NCBI GenBank assembly: GCA_010094025.1
Contig: ML991826.1
Coordinates: 1 to 64,000 of the forward strand
Direction of reading: 5' to 3'
From: Viridothelium virens
Taxonomy: Eukaryota; Ascomycota; Dothideomycetes; Trypetheliales; Trypetheliaceae
Length of the DNA: 64,000 nucleotides
Shown here: piece by piece, positions 1-12,567 of the stretch
Numbering within the stretch: the stretch's first letter is position 1
Layout: each line of letters starts with the position of its first letter
Made by a program: the position numbers and the translations under genes
The notes under the pieces: model-generated
Told to the model about the DNA's origin: nothing
The model's input: the letters and a program-made list of their open reading frames with translations, nothing else
The model's database searches: none

Positions 1-349
1 TTGCCACTAGGCAAGATTTCATGGCGATATAGGTAGACACGTGCAAGCTTGATCGAAGCAGAACGCGTATGCCAAATCATTGCGATTCGTCTACCTCAAA
101 TGTCAATACGAGTCATGATGCGTTGTCAAACCTCTCCAGAAGAAAGCAAAGCAGCTGAAATACATTCGTGTCGTACGAAGAATCTCTAGACTAGTAAAAC
201 ATGATAGAATATCTAAAGCTGTGATTTGGTCGTTCTGTGGGTCCCAATAAATCCGCTGATGAATCGCTTCGAGTAAACATAGAAAAAAATCAAAGAGCCG
301 GCCCAGTCCAATCATAAGTATTTTGGGTATCATTCCCTTTCTCCGCTGT

Positions 350-2036
350 TTAGAGAGACACAGAAGACCCACTGTGGTCCTCCCTCACCTCCGTAACACT
401 GACATCGGTCCTGACATGTACCTTGCCCTTGAAACTCTTCATCTCTCCTAGCTCCACATCTTCGTACCTATCCTTGCCCCATCCAGCCCCAGGTCGTCCC
501 TCGACAGTTGTCTCTATTCCCCCTACCGGTATCGCTTCGACTCCAACAGTGACTGCCGAACCTTTCTTGTCTTGCCTCTTATCGACTCCGCGGTCAACAA
601 GGTGGTTGCAGTCCTCTTCTTCATCGTCAAAATCTTTACCCTTGGAGCTGTCCCAGATACCCATACGAGATGAACCACCAGGCAAGGTGGCGAAGGAAAA
701 ATTCGAAGACTTGGCAGAGAGGAACTGGCGTGGGGTGGCGAGATTTGACGCCCCGTTTCCAGAAAGGGGTAAAGAATTGCCCTGGGAAGTATGTGTTCTC
801 ACACCAATACTAGATAGGAAAAGGTTGAGGATGGGTCTGAGGACTGGAAGATTGCCTGCGAGAGTTCAGTGGGCGGCCTATTAGAGAAGCAGGAGTGATG
901 TGTCCAAGGGTGAACCGCATCGGAGGAAGGCGGCTAATTCAGATGGTGGGAATGTGCTGGAGTTTGGAAGAGCAAAGTCAGGACCAGGCTTACCGCATAG
1001 GACAGCAATGTTGGGCTCAACGGAACTCCAAGTTTCCGATGGGACGAAATTCCACGTAATGTCTGCAGACTTGAGGTCTAATCTGGCAACGTAAACCAAA
1101 CGAAGGACAGAGATGACGATGACACTAGCACACAAGTCAGCACCTCTCACACTAAAGCCATTGAGACGGAAGAGGGATGCTTTACAAAAGACCTAACGCA
1201 AAAATACCCGTGAGGGCAACTTTCTGCGTCCGCCGCAACTTCAGAGTCCAGATGAACGGCAGTGGCAGAACAAGGATAGCGGCGTCAGTGATGATATTAG
1301 GAATCGCATTTCCATCGTAGTATGCATTTTGATCGATAGAACAACGCGGTGTGGTTGGGTTGGTCGGATTATAGCGCTCCCAGAATCCGCTGACTGGGTT
1401 ACATTCAAAGATACCAACAAGCGTCTATGAAAAAGTCAGCATGCATGAGACGACGATCCCATCAGTCCATTCGCACTTACTGCCGCAATGTACCAGCAAG
1501 CGACAATGGCTGCAAGAATCCAGATTGGAATGCGAATCGCAGAGTATTTGAAAATACGATAATACAATGTCAAGAGTGAGGCCTTTACCGCAGCTATCGC
1601 GGTGAAGTAGAAGAATAGCTGCATGAAAAGCCCTCTGGCCCACACATATGTGGCATCTGGAGGAACGGCCCAGACGTGTTTACCCAGTCCATGAGGCACG
1701 ACTTCAGAAGTATTAGCCAGGCCCTAGTACACTGATCGAAAGCTTCAGGACAGGTGTACATACCGTAAGCAACAGTCGATAGAGATATACCGGAAGTTGC
1801 TATCTGTAGTTTGGGCATTAGCTGAGTTTTGTCGTGCTTCACGGCAAGTTCCTGCAGCATACACATCCAAGCAGCATAAACCAGTCGTCCCACCACAATG
1901 GTAGACGGGTGAGTCGTCTTGCTACGAATCTGAGACCGGTGACCGTAACGGACAGAATCCAAAGAGTGATGATAACCCCATAGATAGTGGGCTGACGAGA
2001 CTCAGACAAATCGATACCGGGCGGTGGACCTTCCAT
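350..2036 (-). CDS. SAT4/PTH11-type rhodopsin-fold integral membrane protein
   Basis: Six exons on the minus strand: 2036-1863, 1803-1764, 1701-1481, 1424-1186, 1124-994 and 855-350. Joined they give 436 aa. All five introns are GT-AG and 56-138 nt long. The product is a seven-helix fungal rhodopsin-domain (SAT4 family) protein in the plasma membrane. Family hallmarks seen are RLPLWWDDW after the first helices, GLGKHVWAVPP, the helix ending LLTLYYRIF, then FECNPVSGFW, PLPFIWTLKLRRTQK and the late block NLPVLRPIL. The tail after about residue 290 is polar, with an acidic DDEEED stretch, and is probably cytosolic. There is no N-terminal CFEM domain, so it is not a full PTH11-type receptor; the family includes receptors and many proteins of unknown role. 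The first ATG at 2036 is chosen because an in-frame codon further upstream is TTG. The fold is near certain; ligand and role are unknown. Confidence 0.88.
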
Positions 2037-5000
2037 ATTCAAGACAGTAAGGAAATTAAGAGTAGTTCAGGACGGATAAAGTTGGCCGGTCCACAGGACG
2101 TGCCATACTTTTACTTTATAAAACTACGTGCTGCGGAACAGAGATATGGGGCAGGCTCGAAAGAGAAAAGCTGCATAACCTTATTTGCATGCTCTGATGA
2201 GAGTTTACGCTGCTCATGTGTGCCACAATGTGCTTAGCTTTAGGGCCCGACGGCCCGGCAGGGGGACCTCTCTGGATCTGCGGGGGTCGCACGGGCTCAC
2301 AGGGGCGGATGCTCAGGTTTGAGATCTGTGGCTGTCGAGAGAGGACTGCGAGGAGCAGGCAAGATGCCGGTGCCCAGGTACCCAGTCGCGGAGAATAAAT
2401 CGCGCTGCCCGTGGTGACGAGACGGAGCTTTGATGTCCTCACGGCCAATTCCCCCTACCATTCATCTCAGAAACTCTGTTTTGCAACACAGGGTAAAATG
2501 TCAGGAACAATGGGCAAGTATCTCATCCTGCGACGGCTTAGCCATGCATGAAGTAAGGTACCTGAATCACAGACACGTGCATATTGATACTGTACGCCGA
2601 GTCATCGCGATCTTCTTGACCAGACCCTCCTTTTTGCGTCGAGAGATGTACTAGGACCGCCCGGCCGCTAAGGCCACTTCCCTGTTTGGCTATGAGATAT
2701 TGAGATGATGTTCAATGAGCGGCCAATGTAAAGCCCCCAATCGCAAATCCTCACGAGAATGGTCGGTGCCGTGGGTGGAGGATGGCCCCCGTATTTAGGC
2801 AAATCCCACTAATCCCGCCCCTCAGGAACCAGGCCGCTCACCTTCCAATAGTAGCTCGCAGATGCCTGTAGCGCGGTACGGCCCTCCATCCGAGAATGAG
2901 TAGATTCCAATGGCACAGTGGGCATGGTGAGCATTTAGCTTTGTGCTGTGTGATTGTGCTGCATGTACCTATGTCGCCATGTACCTGAGAAGGTACTGCG
3001 AGAGATGTGTAAGGTAGGAAGGTGCCTACCTAGGAAGGTATGGTACTGCGACTACCTGGAACCGAGGCCTCCACAACGCCGAAGCGACATATCTCCCTCC
3101 GCTAGTCCCGTCTCCTCTCCGTGCCACTGGTGTCCACCGGTGCTATGTTGCCCGTCTCTAAGGTCGTTCCCGTAGCACCCTGGCCGATGTCGATGGGGTG
3201 ATGGGGTGATGGCTTCCATTCGGGTCGACGCAAGTCTGAGGGGCACACGAGCGGCGATACGCGAATGAGCGATAGGCGAGATGGGGATGCACTCCCGCAA
3301 TCCTCCTTGACTCGTGGTGATGGCGAAAGAAAGGCGCAAGCAATTAATGCAAACAGCCAAACTCGACGCCAATGTCAGCTTCTGCGTAATTTTCACGATT
3401 CATGCATATTGGGGGCAGCTGCGCTAAATACCCGTGCCCATGTCCTTGGTCGCAAGAAGCATCGATGAGTATCCGAAGGGAGCCGGCATGACGGGCGTCC
3501 GAGTGCCAGAATACTCTGGACAGCCAGAGTCTGGCAGCCTTATCCCGTAGGACCTGTACATCAGCCAATTTACTCAACTCCGTCCTCGCTCCTGGGTCTG
3601 CACGCGAAAACACTGACTCGAGCGTATTGATCTAGCCGTGCCAAGTTACGCGCTAGGCCTGTCCAAGAAGCTATTGCCGTGCCTAGTGCTGGGTCAAGAT
3701 AGCTGCAAATCCTGTCTCTTGATGTCGTCGATATTTCAAATGGTTGGGCTCACTGGAGAAGGACGCAATGTTTTAGTACGGGGACGGTCTCCATGGTGGG
3801 CATTCTCATTCAGCCTTGTGGGCTTGGTAAAGAGTCGCCAAGGGAAGCTACTGTAGGGATTTCTACCCCTTACGGTCCTCCAGTCAACCTCGAGCGACAA
3901 TCGGCCTTGAGCAATGTCAATCTTATTTTCTGAGTAGCTTAGCACCCGCTAGAGGAGGTGTCACCAGCCGTTGGCTCCGCAGACAGGACCTGTCAGAATG
4001 ACACAACGGTTGGGCTTTTCTGAAGTTTGGGACCGATCTCGTGCTTTCAGGCTGTCACAACGGTGCGGTCTTTGAACCTTGGTACCGACTCCTGGCCAAG
4101 ACTTTCTAGCTTGTGGCGCGCGTACACGTCTCCGTCCAAAATGACTTCCACGGTTGTCCCCCTTTCCAACAAACCGAACAAGCCAAGGCATTCAGAAATG
4201 AACATTAGAGTGTTTGATGTTTTGACGGGACGTAAAGGAGCGCATTCGAGCTGAACTACTAGCGTCAACACTATTTCGTAATATTGGAGTAATGCATGTG
4301 CTGTGGGAGTTTTACCCGTTCCGGATGGTCCGCTCTTCCCGGCTGATCAGGCACAGTCAACAAACGATGTTAGCATAGCACTAAAGCAAATGTGTCAGCA
4401 GTATCCAGAAGTGGTTATTCTCCTATACTTTCATTTACTGACGGAGCTCTGGGTAACGAAGACCTCGACAACTCGACGCACGAACGAAGCCGTGGTGGCT
4501 GATCGTACGGCTTCGAAAAATAGCAAGCGCATTCTGTAGCGGCTGTTTGAGTTGCGCTGCAGGCGATGGAGGGCCTCGATCTCACAAAGGCTTTGACAGT
4601 GGGTTATGGTGATGAACATTTTGCCGACTGATTCGCTTTCAACGGCACACCCGGGGCATCTTATATGTTGAAGCTAACAATACCTTACGGCGGACCAGAG
4701 ACAATATTTTGGGGTCCGAATGTGGATGTATGTGTTGAACCAGGAGCTAATTTGAAGCCAAATGCTTACGCCAAATAGCGGTTCTTCATCTCGACGAGTT
4801 GCCTTCTTTTTGATGGACTTCAGGAGTCTGCGAAGTTCCAATTGAGTTGTAATAAACGCAATTTCACGTAGCTCAATGGAACGAGCAGCTTCCCGCAGAA
4901 ATAGAGTTATAAGAAGCTCGAAACACTTCGTTGACGGGCAATGAGCCGGCTCTTACCAAGCAGGAGCGGATCCGTACAGTTTAAGAAAGCAGGTGGTGCA

Positions 5001-8000
5001 AGGATCATTGTCAGACATGCCAAGATCACAATACTGCATCTGCGAAGGGTCAGTAATATTAACTTGAAGTATTTCCCACAAACTCTGGCGAGATGCAACA
5101 TCTATTGGTGTTCCTTGCAAAAACGTTATTATCCGAGAGCGAACGCTCAAATTTGACAGACTTTTGACAAGAATGACAGTGGTTACACTGGGAGGGCTGT
5201 CAAACGAGTCAGTACATGTCATCCATGTTCTTCAGCATACAGTCATTATTCGCGTTAATGCAGACGTTGCGTTGCTCCACTCATCAAAAATAACTGGAAC
5301 ACGGTTGAAATGTGGTATGAGGAACTTTGGTGATGATGGGATTTCGAGACCAAAGATTAACTCTCGTAGGTGCGCATGGGTCTTCTGTTCGTGGCTGCCC
5401 TCGGTCTTGGCTTGAGGCATGTCGAGAGGCATGCACCAGGTGCCTTACATATGGGCTGTCCACTACTTACTTTCACGACCACGGCGGAACCGCTGATCAA
5501 TCATAAAGGGATCTTACTTCCCAGGCACGAAGGGTATACATTTTCACGTGCTTGTGTAACCGCACAACAAGCTCGCTAAACACAAGTCCCTTTGAAAACT
5601 CGTTCTACGCTCTCACGGTCGCTACAGCCACTACCGCATCCTACTACCGAGAGCAAAAAGTTCAAGCACATGACGTGTATTCAACGTTGGGTACGAAATC
5701 GAGAAAACCTCGAACGTGCTTTGACGTATAAGTCCAAGTCTTAAAAGATCTCTCGGTTTAACCATTTGAGTCGACGATTGGAAGCTCAATCTTGTTTGTA
5801 AGGTCGTCAACGAGCAAGATACTGGTCAAAACGACGTCTGGGCAATCATTTCAATCACATACGATACTGGGCAATACTCGATAATTTAAGCAACGTAACG
5901 CCCTTTGGCTGGCGTCAGGAACTTTGGGAGCCGCCAAAGAGGTAGTAAACGCACATTCCACTGGTAGCACTGGTGATCTACAGGCTGTAGCCAAAGGAAT
6001 CCATCGCCAAAGAGGCCCTTTTTCCGCGTCTGGCTCCACATTTCTTTTCCTCAACCCCTGAAGGGATTCCTCTGCATTTACCATGTCTCTGACAGCCACC
6101 TTCGCAGATTTGGCGCCTCCTGTAGGTATGCACTGCTGCAACCGCAGCAGCTTGCCCGGTTTTCCATTGTCGGTAAGAGCAAAGTCCATGTAGAGGTATG
6201 TTCTCTGCCCCTTGGAACGCGCTTTGGTCGAAACCATCAGCAACCGTAGCCACTTTCTCAAACATCCTTGGTCTTTGCATCACGCACAAGCCCTGAAACC
6301 TTCTCATTCCGAGAGGCGTCTGTGAGACCCTGTGTTGTCGCAGCGATGAACTCCACATCGGGCCGATGAGCTTGCCCAGATCCCTGCCTGCCTAACCATC
6401 TGTCCGTGATCTTATGTGCACAAGCCTATCGGACTTCAGAGGAGTTACAGCAATCTAGATTTCTCGGGCCCGCACCTGAGCTTCAGCCTTTGGTTACGCG
6501 TAAGAAATTTAGTCGATGTCTTGCTTGAATGTAACGCAGTCTCATAATCTCATTTGAATTTTTACACCTTGAGGCGAATTTCTTCGTCGTCTTCTTGTAC
6601 TTTTGACAAAGCTCCATTTGTTTGTCTATCTCGCCTTCGCTTGCTCCCTAAATGTTGCTCAGCTCAATTTTATCCCCTGCTCTTTCTCTTCCACAAAGGC
6701 CCATTCCTCGTCCCCTGCCCTTGTTTTCTTGCGCTTCCTCTCTTGCTTTCAAAGTGACCTGAAGATCATTATTTTCTAAAAGAATGATGGTTATCTTCAC
6801 CTGGTTTTGACTCTCGTAGCCTTACAATGCACCTCCACCTTGGCATCGTCCCAATCGTACTTCTCTTGTACGATTCCCTGGCGTAACGAGTCATTAACTC
6901 TTTCAATGACTGTTTGCTAGCTTCATCAAAGCTGATACAACATATATTACGCCTAAGCTGAGGGTCTCTGTGCAGAAGTGAAGCTTGATTCGCGATATGC
7001 AGTGATCGCTAGACCTCCCTCCACATTGGCTTTTCCAGGGGGTATTCTCAGACTGGGAAATTCACCCGCAGCACCTTCTTGCCATTATGCCTAAAGACGT
7101 GACCGCCTCGATGATCTGCATTCCCCTGCCCGCTCTTTCCAGGGATGTCTGACCTGTCGTGCCTATGAAACATTTAATCCGAGTTTCGGACACGCACTTC
7201 TAGAATATCAAACTTATCAAGCGTTGCGAGGGACAAGCTCCCTTGATCACAGTAGGGACTTCTAATACTTCGGCTGCAGCTCCTTTAGTCTGTTTAAAAT
7301 GCCCAGCAGTTGGTTTAATGGAAGCGCGCAGCATGTTTTCCTACTGGACAAAGGTGTCCACCACTCGTCAAAGATAGTAAACGATGAGCTCGCGGGCGCA
7401 CACTTTGAAAGAGATATCAACCGTAACAATCTCTCAACTCCACACATCCAGGATAGAAGGCAATTCGTATACTAGTGTACGCGCACCGATTGATTGAATT
7501 CAGCGAAACTATTGACTAGCGTCCATGTCGCAACCGTGATATTATTAACTATCTCTTCACGTCAGGCTGCCCACGCGTCGTAGTGGCCCAGGTGCGTAGA
7601 AACTGGGAGAGCAGGTGTCGGACATATGAACTGCAGATGAATGGGAAAATTGTAAACATGCATGCATGTGATTGCACATCTTGCACGCATCTGATTTAAA
7701 CTTTTTTCTGAAGTACGCTAGCTTTAATCTCGGTACGTACAGAGTAACGATTATCAAGTATAGCCGAGCACGGAGATAGGAGCCAACATGAGCCGAAAGG
7801 CAAGCAGCAAAAGCCAAGATTAAACAATGATCCGGTCGGGATTTGTATATATTGCAATCCGAACAATCCTGGATGTTACCATTGTAACTTCGCCAGCATT
7901 ATGCCTGAGGCTCCGGGAAAAGAACAATGGAAGCAGGTAGAGCAAAGTTCGAGAAGCTGGAGGTGCGGGAAGCGGCGGAAGAATATTTCACTTTCTCACA

Positions 8001-8791
8001 CGTCCGAGCGCCACCAGCACTTCAGCTGAGCTTCATGGAAACTTAGATCGTCTTCTTCCGTGATTCTGGCTTTCTCGTCGTGCTGCGCCTTGAGCAAGAA
8101 AAAATATGTGAGCGAGCTGATCCTTGCAAAGGTTCAGGGTGGTCTCTACCCGTACGATAATGGCCAGGTAGCGTAGCTCGGTCTATGGAGTAGCGGAGTA
8201 GGTCTGTAGTAGAACTTCAGCTAATAGTCCAGATCATCTGATCCTAAGGCATTACTTTGCATCCTCTTTATTAATTTCCTTCTTACCCATCTTCCCCACG
8301 CTCACGCCTACTCTCAGAGTGTGTTAGAATTTTTCCTCAAAGCCTTCTCTAGAGTTTTGATAAGAAGATCTCAAGAGCAACCCTAAATGTTATTGGCATG
8401 CTAAGGGAGAATGTTAGTCCTGAATTGACCGTATATGCATCTGTCGGGCTATCAGATTTAAATCATCTCTTCAGCATTACCACTGTCGAAAGAAGTCACT
8501 CTCAGGAAACGGTGATCAAGCTTACGAAATCATGGAAAAGGCTTCGGCGTGTACCTAACTTTCTCCAGGATGCTGTTGTTTGGGAGAGGTATATCTAACA
8601 AGAGACGGATTTAACCTTAGAGTAAATTTTCCGCTACAACAACCTTTCTCAGTGGGAAGCTATTAGAAACAGTCAATGATCGATTAATTACTTGAATGAT
8701 ACGGAACAAGATTAAGTCCAGCTTAACTTGTCCGTAGGACGTCTGGCGATTTTCTCCAAACCCAACTAAAATCCAATCAACATATAAGAGC
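2037..8791. other. Long gene-poor stretch
   Basis: About 6.7 kb in which I can support no intact gene. Open frames are short, lack recognisable domains and do not join through plausible introns. Minus-strand frames at roughly 3960-5230 carry faint similarities to an ABC-C transporter, but too weak to annotate (see findings). The remainder looks like ordinary decayed intergenic DNA. I saw no terminal repeats, no transposase or reverse-transcriptase motif and no clear tandem array. Confidence 0.55.
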
Positions 8792-9304
8792 CTAGTTCTT
8801 ATTGACCGCGATAGCGGCAATCACGTCCTGTTGAATCTTGTCAGCAATTTGCAATTCTTGGCTTATAGTATTGGGTGCCTTACCGAAATGGGTGCAGTGT
8901 AGCAACCATCCTGTTTGATGACTGACGAGGGATCGATATTGTTCAATGCATTCGTGCAGGAATCATCGTTGAATAGCTCAAGATTCATGTTTGCGCTGGC
9001 AATGCCGTCTACGTAGACACTGTGGTAATTCGAAGTTGGTGCATTTTCGCAGCCCTCTGTGCCGTCGGCTGTGAGTTCGTCAACGCCAGTAGTGGCGGTC
9101 GTATTGGTTGGATCAAAATCGCCACATCCATCCTTGAAGAAGTAGACGGTCCTGAGATCGTTAGCACCCTGAAAGAGATCATCACAGATGCAGCAAGGCC
9201 CAGGAGGAAAGCTTGAAAGCGAGAGAGAGAGTAGCGACTCACCAAGCGGGGACCATCTGCGCAAACAATGGAACAAGAGCAATCGAAAGGTAACTAAGTT
9301 GCAT
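8792..9304 (-). CDS. Small secreted cysteine-containing protein (effector-like)
   Basis: Three exons, 9304-9243, 9151-8884 and 8827-8792, encode 121 aa. Intron 1 (86 nt) has a GTGAGT donor and a perfect CTAAC branch point just before its acceptor; intron 2 is 56 nt. The N-terminus MQLSYLSIALVPLFAQMVPA is a clear signal peptide, leaving a mature chain of about 100 aa that is acidic and Asn/Asp/Thr-rich. It has four cysteines (contexts DGCG, EGCE, DSCT, DGCY), enough for two disulfides, and ends in AVNKN. I recognise no named family. Small size, secretion signal and even cysteine number fit an apoplastic or cell-surface effector-like protein, but this is inference. A strong TATA element lies 111 bp upstream. 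The next genes to the right are also secreted. Confidence 0.8.
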
Positions 9305-9414
9305 TTTTAAGATGATAAATTAATATGTATATGTAGGTGGTGGAGACCAAGGCGCGACTGGAAGCAGATGAGGAGAATGTAATGAAGAATTCCCAGACCT
9401 TAGACGTATTACTG

Positions 9415-9424
9415 CTTTTATATA
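9415..9424 (-). promoter_or_regulatory. TATA box of the small secreted protein gene
   Basis: On the minus strand the sequence reads TATATAAAAG, a consensus TATA box, 111 bp before the ATG at 9304. This fits a short 5' leader and a strongly inducible promoter, as is common for secreted proteins. Confidence 0.6.
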
Positions 9425-10783
9425 CATTTCAAGCACTGATGATGTCTCCGCCTGAGGAGGGAATCGCTGTAATGCATCCTCTTCTGAATGTAGCTAAAAC
9501 GAGCTTTAACATCCGCACGTCACTCTGGGAATCTCGCATCTGGGCTGCACGGATCAGCCTTCCTTATGGAGGTCTGAAGCGTTCGATATGCGAGCTCCGA
9601 ATTGAGAGCGTAACTATATCGGGTTACGCATGCGAAGCAATAGCCATTGCCACGTTCTATGCTTATAGGGGAGGAACAGGAAGGGAACAAGGAGCGTTGG
9701 GTCCCGGTGCCGCAAGGTCCAACTCGCGACTTGCCAAGTGGCGACCAACACGGTCAACCCGACCCAATCTATCCATCGCGTCTTTTTAGATTCTTTCTCT
9801 TCCTTCTATCTGTCACGATCTGCCTCAATCTTCAAGCCTTTACTCAGAAAACATCCACCGAGCCATCGATTTCTAATGTCGTCACAGAATTATTTCGGCT
9901 TGCTGATTGGCATGACGCGGCGCTAGAGTACTCTATCGTACCACGGACCTCTTCATGCCCTACCAGTGTAGGTGTTCATCTCTTGAACTTTCACGAAATT
10001 TCTAGCCTCTCGCGTAATCCGAGATGATATGGGCCGGACCGGCATACACTTACCATCAGTCCCGCTACGTAGTGTCTGACCTCCCGATTTCGGCTCTGTC
10101 AGAAGTCTTGATGAAAAAGGCTGAAAACTAGCGTTCTTGAAATCCGTCTCTCAGGATGGACAGATATTGATGCGCAATCTATCGTCGGATGGATGGCCGA
10201 GGCGAAACACAGCATGATACCCACTCGATTGTGATCTACAAGACTTTGCCGCTGAGCCTCTTATGCGTGGTTGGTTTAGCGTTCTAAACGCACAAACTGC
10301 ATGATACGTTTTACGCACGTTCGTATCCAACTGCATGCTATGAAATAGGCTTATGTGGAATGACAAGTGCCCGATTGCATTCCGGGATCCTCTTAGAGCA
10401 TCAATGCAGTCCTCATCTAAGTGTTGCAGGAACGGATATGGAACAAAGCATTCAGAGATCTTCGACGCCACCACGACAATTGTTCATGAGCATACGCATT
10501 TGAGCTCCAGCAACGCCCCTTCTCGGTCGACTTTATGGCCTCAGTTGATCGACGTTGCAATTCCATCCGAGATTCGCTTTCTAATATGCACGGACAGATT
10601 GCATCCTCATTGCCTATCGTCCTGCCTGGAAGCACATCACTGCCATACAGCCGGAGTGGAAGGGACAGCTCTGCTCTCTGGGATGAACGAAGATGATCAG
10701 GCTTACTAGGAAGTTCGCTGAGTGATGATGCTCCTACAGCCGATTCTCAATGCTAACAGCCTTCATTGAACGAGCTTTCCAAG
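9425..10783. other. Divergent upstream region without genes
   Basis: The spacer between two outward-facing secreted-protein genes (one left on the minus strand, one right on the plus strand). Open frames here, such as 9647-10027 plus, overlap one another in several frames and show no domain, so I read them as chance. Confidence 0.5.
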
Positions 10784-10790
10784 TATATAA
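10784..10790 (+). promoter_or_regulatory. TATA-like element
   Basis: TATATAA stands 173 bp before the ATG at 10963. The distance implies a 5' leader of about 140 nt if this element is used. Confidence 0.5.
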
Positions 10791-10962
10791 GCATACCGTA
10801 AGACCTGGTTCGGCTCGATCATTATCAGCATCTTCTCCATTTTTCCTTCCAATACTACTATCTAGCGCAGGCTCGTTAGATTGTGCACAAAGAGAATAAT
10901 ATCATTGAACCGCGACGTTCTGTACTTCTATTGTCTTATCTTCATCTTTGAAGCCACTGAAA

Positions 10963-12025
10963 ATGGTCAACTGTCACACATCCAGCTTAGCAGCTCTTGG
11001 CGTATTCGTGCTTTCTCACATCGCATACGCTCAGAATCCTCCCGCCAAAGTATGCACTGATGGCGAATGTTCCAATTGTCCATCCGGAGTTACCGAGGGT
11101 GGGAACGGGTATCCGTCGTGCGTAGTCTACAATTCGCAAGACGTGTTTTCATCAGGAAGCTTCAAACCAGCACAGGGAGGGTATGCTTTGACGTCCCCAC
11201 AACTTATCTTCTCTCAGTCTCTGACAGCTTGATAGTGGTTACGCGGTCTATTTTGACATTGCTGAACCGGAATCCGGATGCTCTACCATTATCAAGTCTC
11301 CGGCGAATACGGACGTCACTGGTTGTGGATCTACAATCGGAGCGTACAAGCATGCGACTTGTAGCTTACTTGACGTCAAAGACACCTTTATGGTTCAGTA
11401 CTGTTGCGGCACTGGAGACTGCACATCCGCTGGGTCAGGTTCGAAGAGGTGGTGGCTCGGAGCTCTACAAGACCGTTCGACTCCCGGCATCTCAGGCATG
11501 AAATTCACTTCTCCCAACGGCTCAGTCATTCAGCCCGTTCAGGTGGGAGAAATGCCTTCGCAACCATCAAAACGGGCCTCGGATCTTCATCAGAGTTTCA
11601 ATGGCCTCATCAAACGTGACAGCTGCTCAAAGTGGACTGCAGACTCAGGAATGGAGCAGTATACTCGTCCGAGTGACAACACATCGATTGTCGCGACGGG
11701 CGTCAATGGCGGAACGGGAGGCTCCTCCGTGCAGATTACGCATGAGCGAAGCCAATCGTGGACTACATCAATCTCAGCGGGACTCAGCTTTGACGTCTTC
11801 TCGGCCAATATGGAGTTTTCGATGACACAGGAGGTCAGCACTTCCAAAGCATATACCTTCAACGTTCCTGCCGGTCAGAGCGGAAACGTGGGATGGACGG
11901 CCACTCTGACGTGCTCTACCGGCAATATTGAGTGCAAGGATGGGACGTATCATGGAGAGGTCTGCACGCCGACTCAAGATGATGACGAACCAGCGGGCAC
12001 ATACAATGTTATTGCCACCTCTTAA
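10963..12025 (+). CDS. Secreted protein of unknown function, 335 aa
   Basis: Two exons, 10963-11180 and 11236-12025, around a 55-nt intron, encode 335 aa. The first true ATG (10963) starts MVNCHTSSLAALGVFVLSHIAYAQ, a signal peptide. The N-terminal third is cysteine-rich (CTDGECSNCPSG, then several Cys up to VQYCCGTGDC). A middle basic/serine stretch ends in LIKRDSC, with a possible Kex2-type KR site. The C-terminal half is Gly/Ser/Thr-rich and ends in an amphipathic beta-strand-like block (around SWTTSISAGLSFDVFSANM) followed by VPAGQSGNVGWTATLTC. Alternating polar and hydrophobic residues with a long Ser/Thr segment recall secreted beta-rich proteins annotated only as hypothetical or effector-like in other fungi. 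I recall such proteins but cannot name a verified family, so no activity is assigned. The reading frame is intact. Confidence 0.8.
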
Positions 12026-12490
12026 GCAACGTGAGATAACGGGACAAGGACGGGCGGCTAGGGATGGCACATTTTCGAGCATCCAAGATTGTCCAGCTTC
12101 ATCAAGACTCTCCCCTCTAGAGATTTTGGCAGTGCATCTAATTAATTCTGAATTGCTTGAATTTTCACTTCGTAATGTTTTAAAATTTTGGTGATGATTG
12201 AAAATGATGATGTGTGTAGTCGAGGTACAAGTTCTGCCGGCGTCAAGAACAGTGATGTAGCCAGTCAACAGGAGATCGTGAATATGTTCTTAAACGGCTT
12301 CATGACGGCTCGAGACAGCTCGAATAGTAGCAATCGAGTTCAAGCAATTGTACTAGGGATTGCCTGTTCCTTACATTGATTTGACAAGCTTGGGCACCCA
12401 AGAAGTTTGAGAGAATACATTTTTTACAACACTTAATCGAAGCCAGATAGGCTACCTCACAAGACTTCTATTCTTTGCTCGGGTACAGCT

Positions 12491-12514
12491 ATTGTGTGAG
12501 ATATCTCACACAAT
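12491..12514. repeat. Perfect 24-bp palindrome
   Basis: The left half ATTGTGTGAGAT is followed directly by its exact reverse complement ATCTCACACAAT, with no spacer. It lies between the 3' ends of two convergent secreted-protein genes. It could form a cruciform or hairpin at the transcript ends, or bind a dimeric protein. Nothing in the sequence decides between these. Confidence 0.75.
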
Positions 12515-12567
12515 ATCTGGTCTCTACACAGGGCCCTAGAACACTTACCCAGACGCCACACCGGCTG

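Noticed and set aside
5851-6358. Two overlapping minus-strand frames near 6 kb
   Set aside because: Both frames are open in the same place, neither shows a recognised motif, and I could not join them to anything.
2037-8791. Transposon or virus-like element in the long gene-poor stretch
   Set aside because: I saw no terminal repeats, no target-site duplication, no reverse-transcriptase, integrase or transposase motif.
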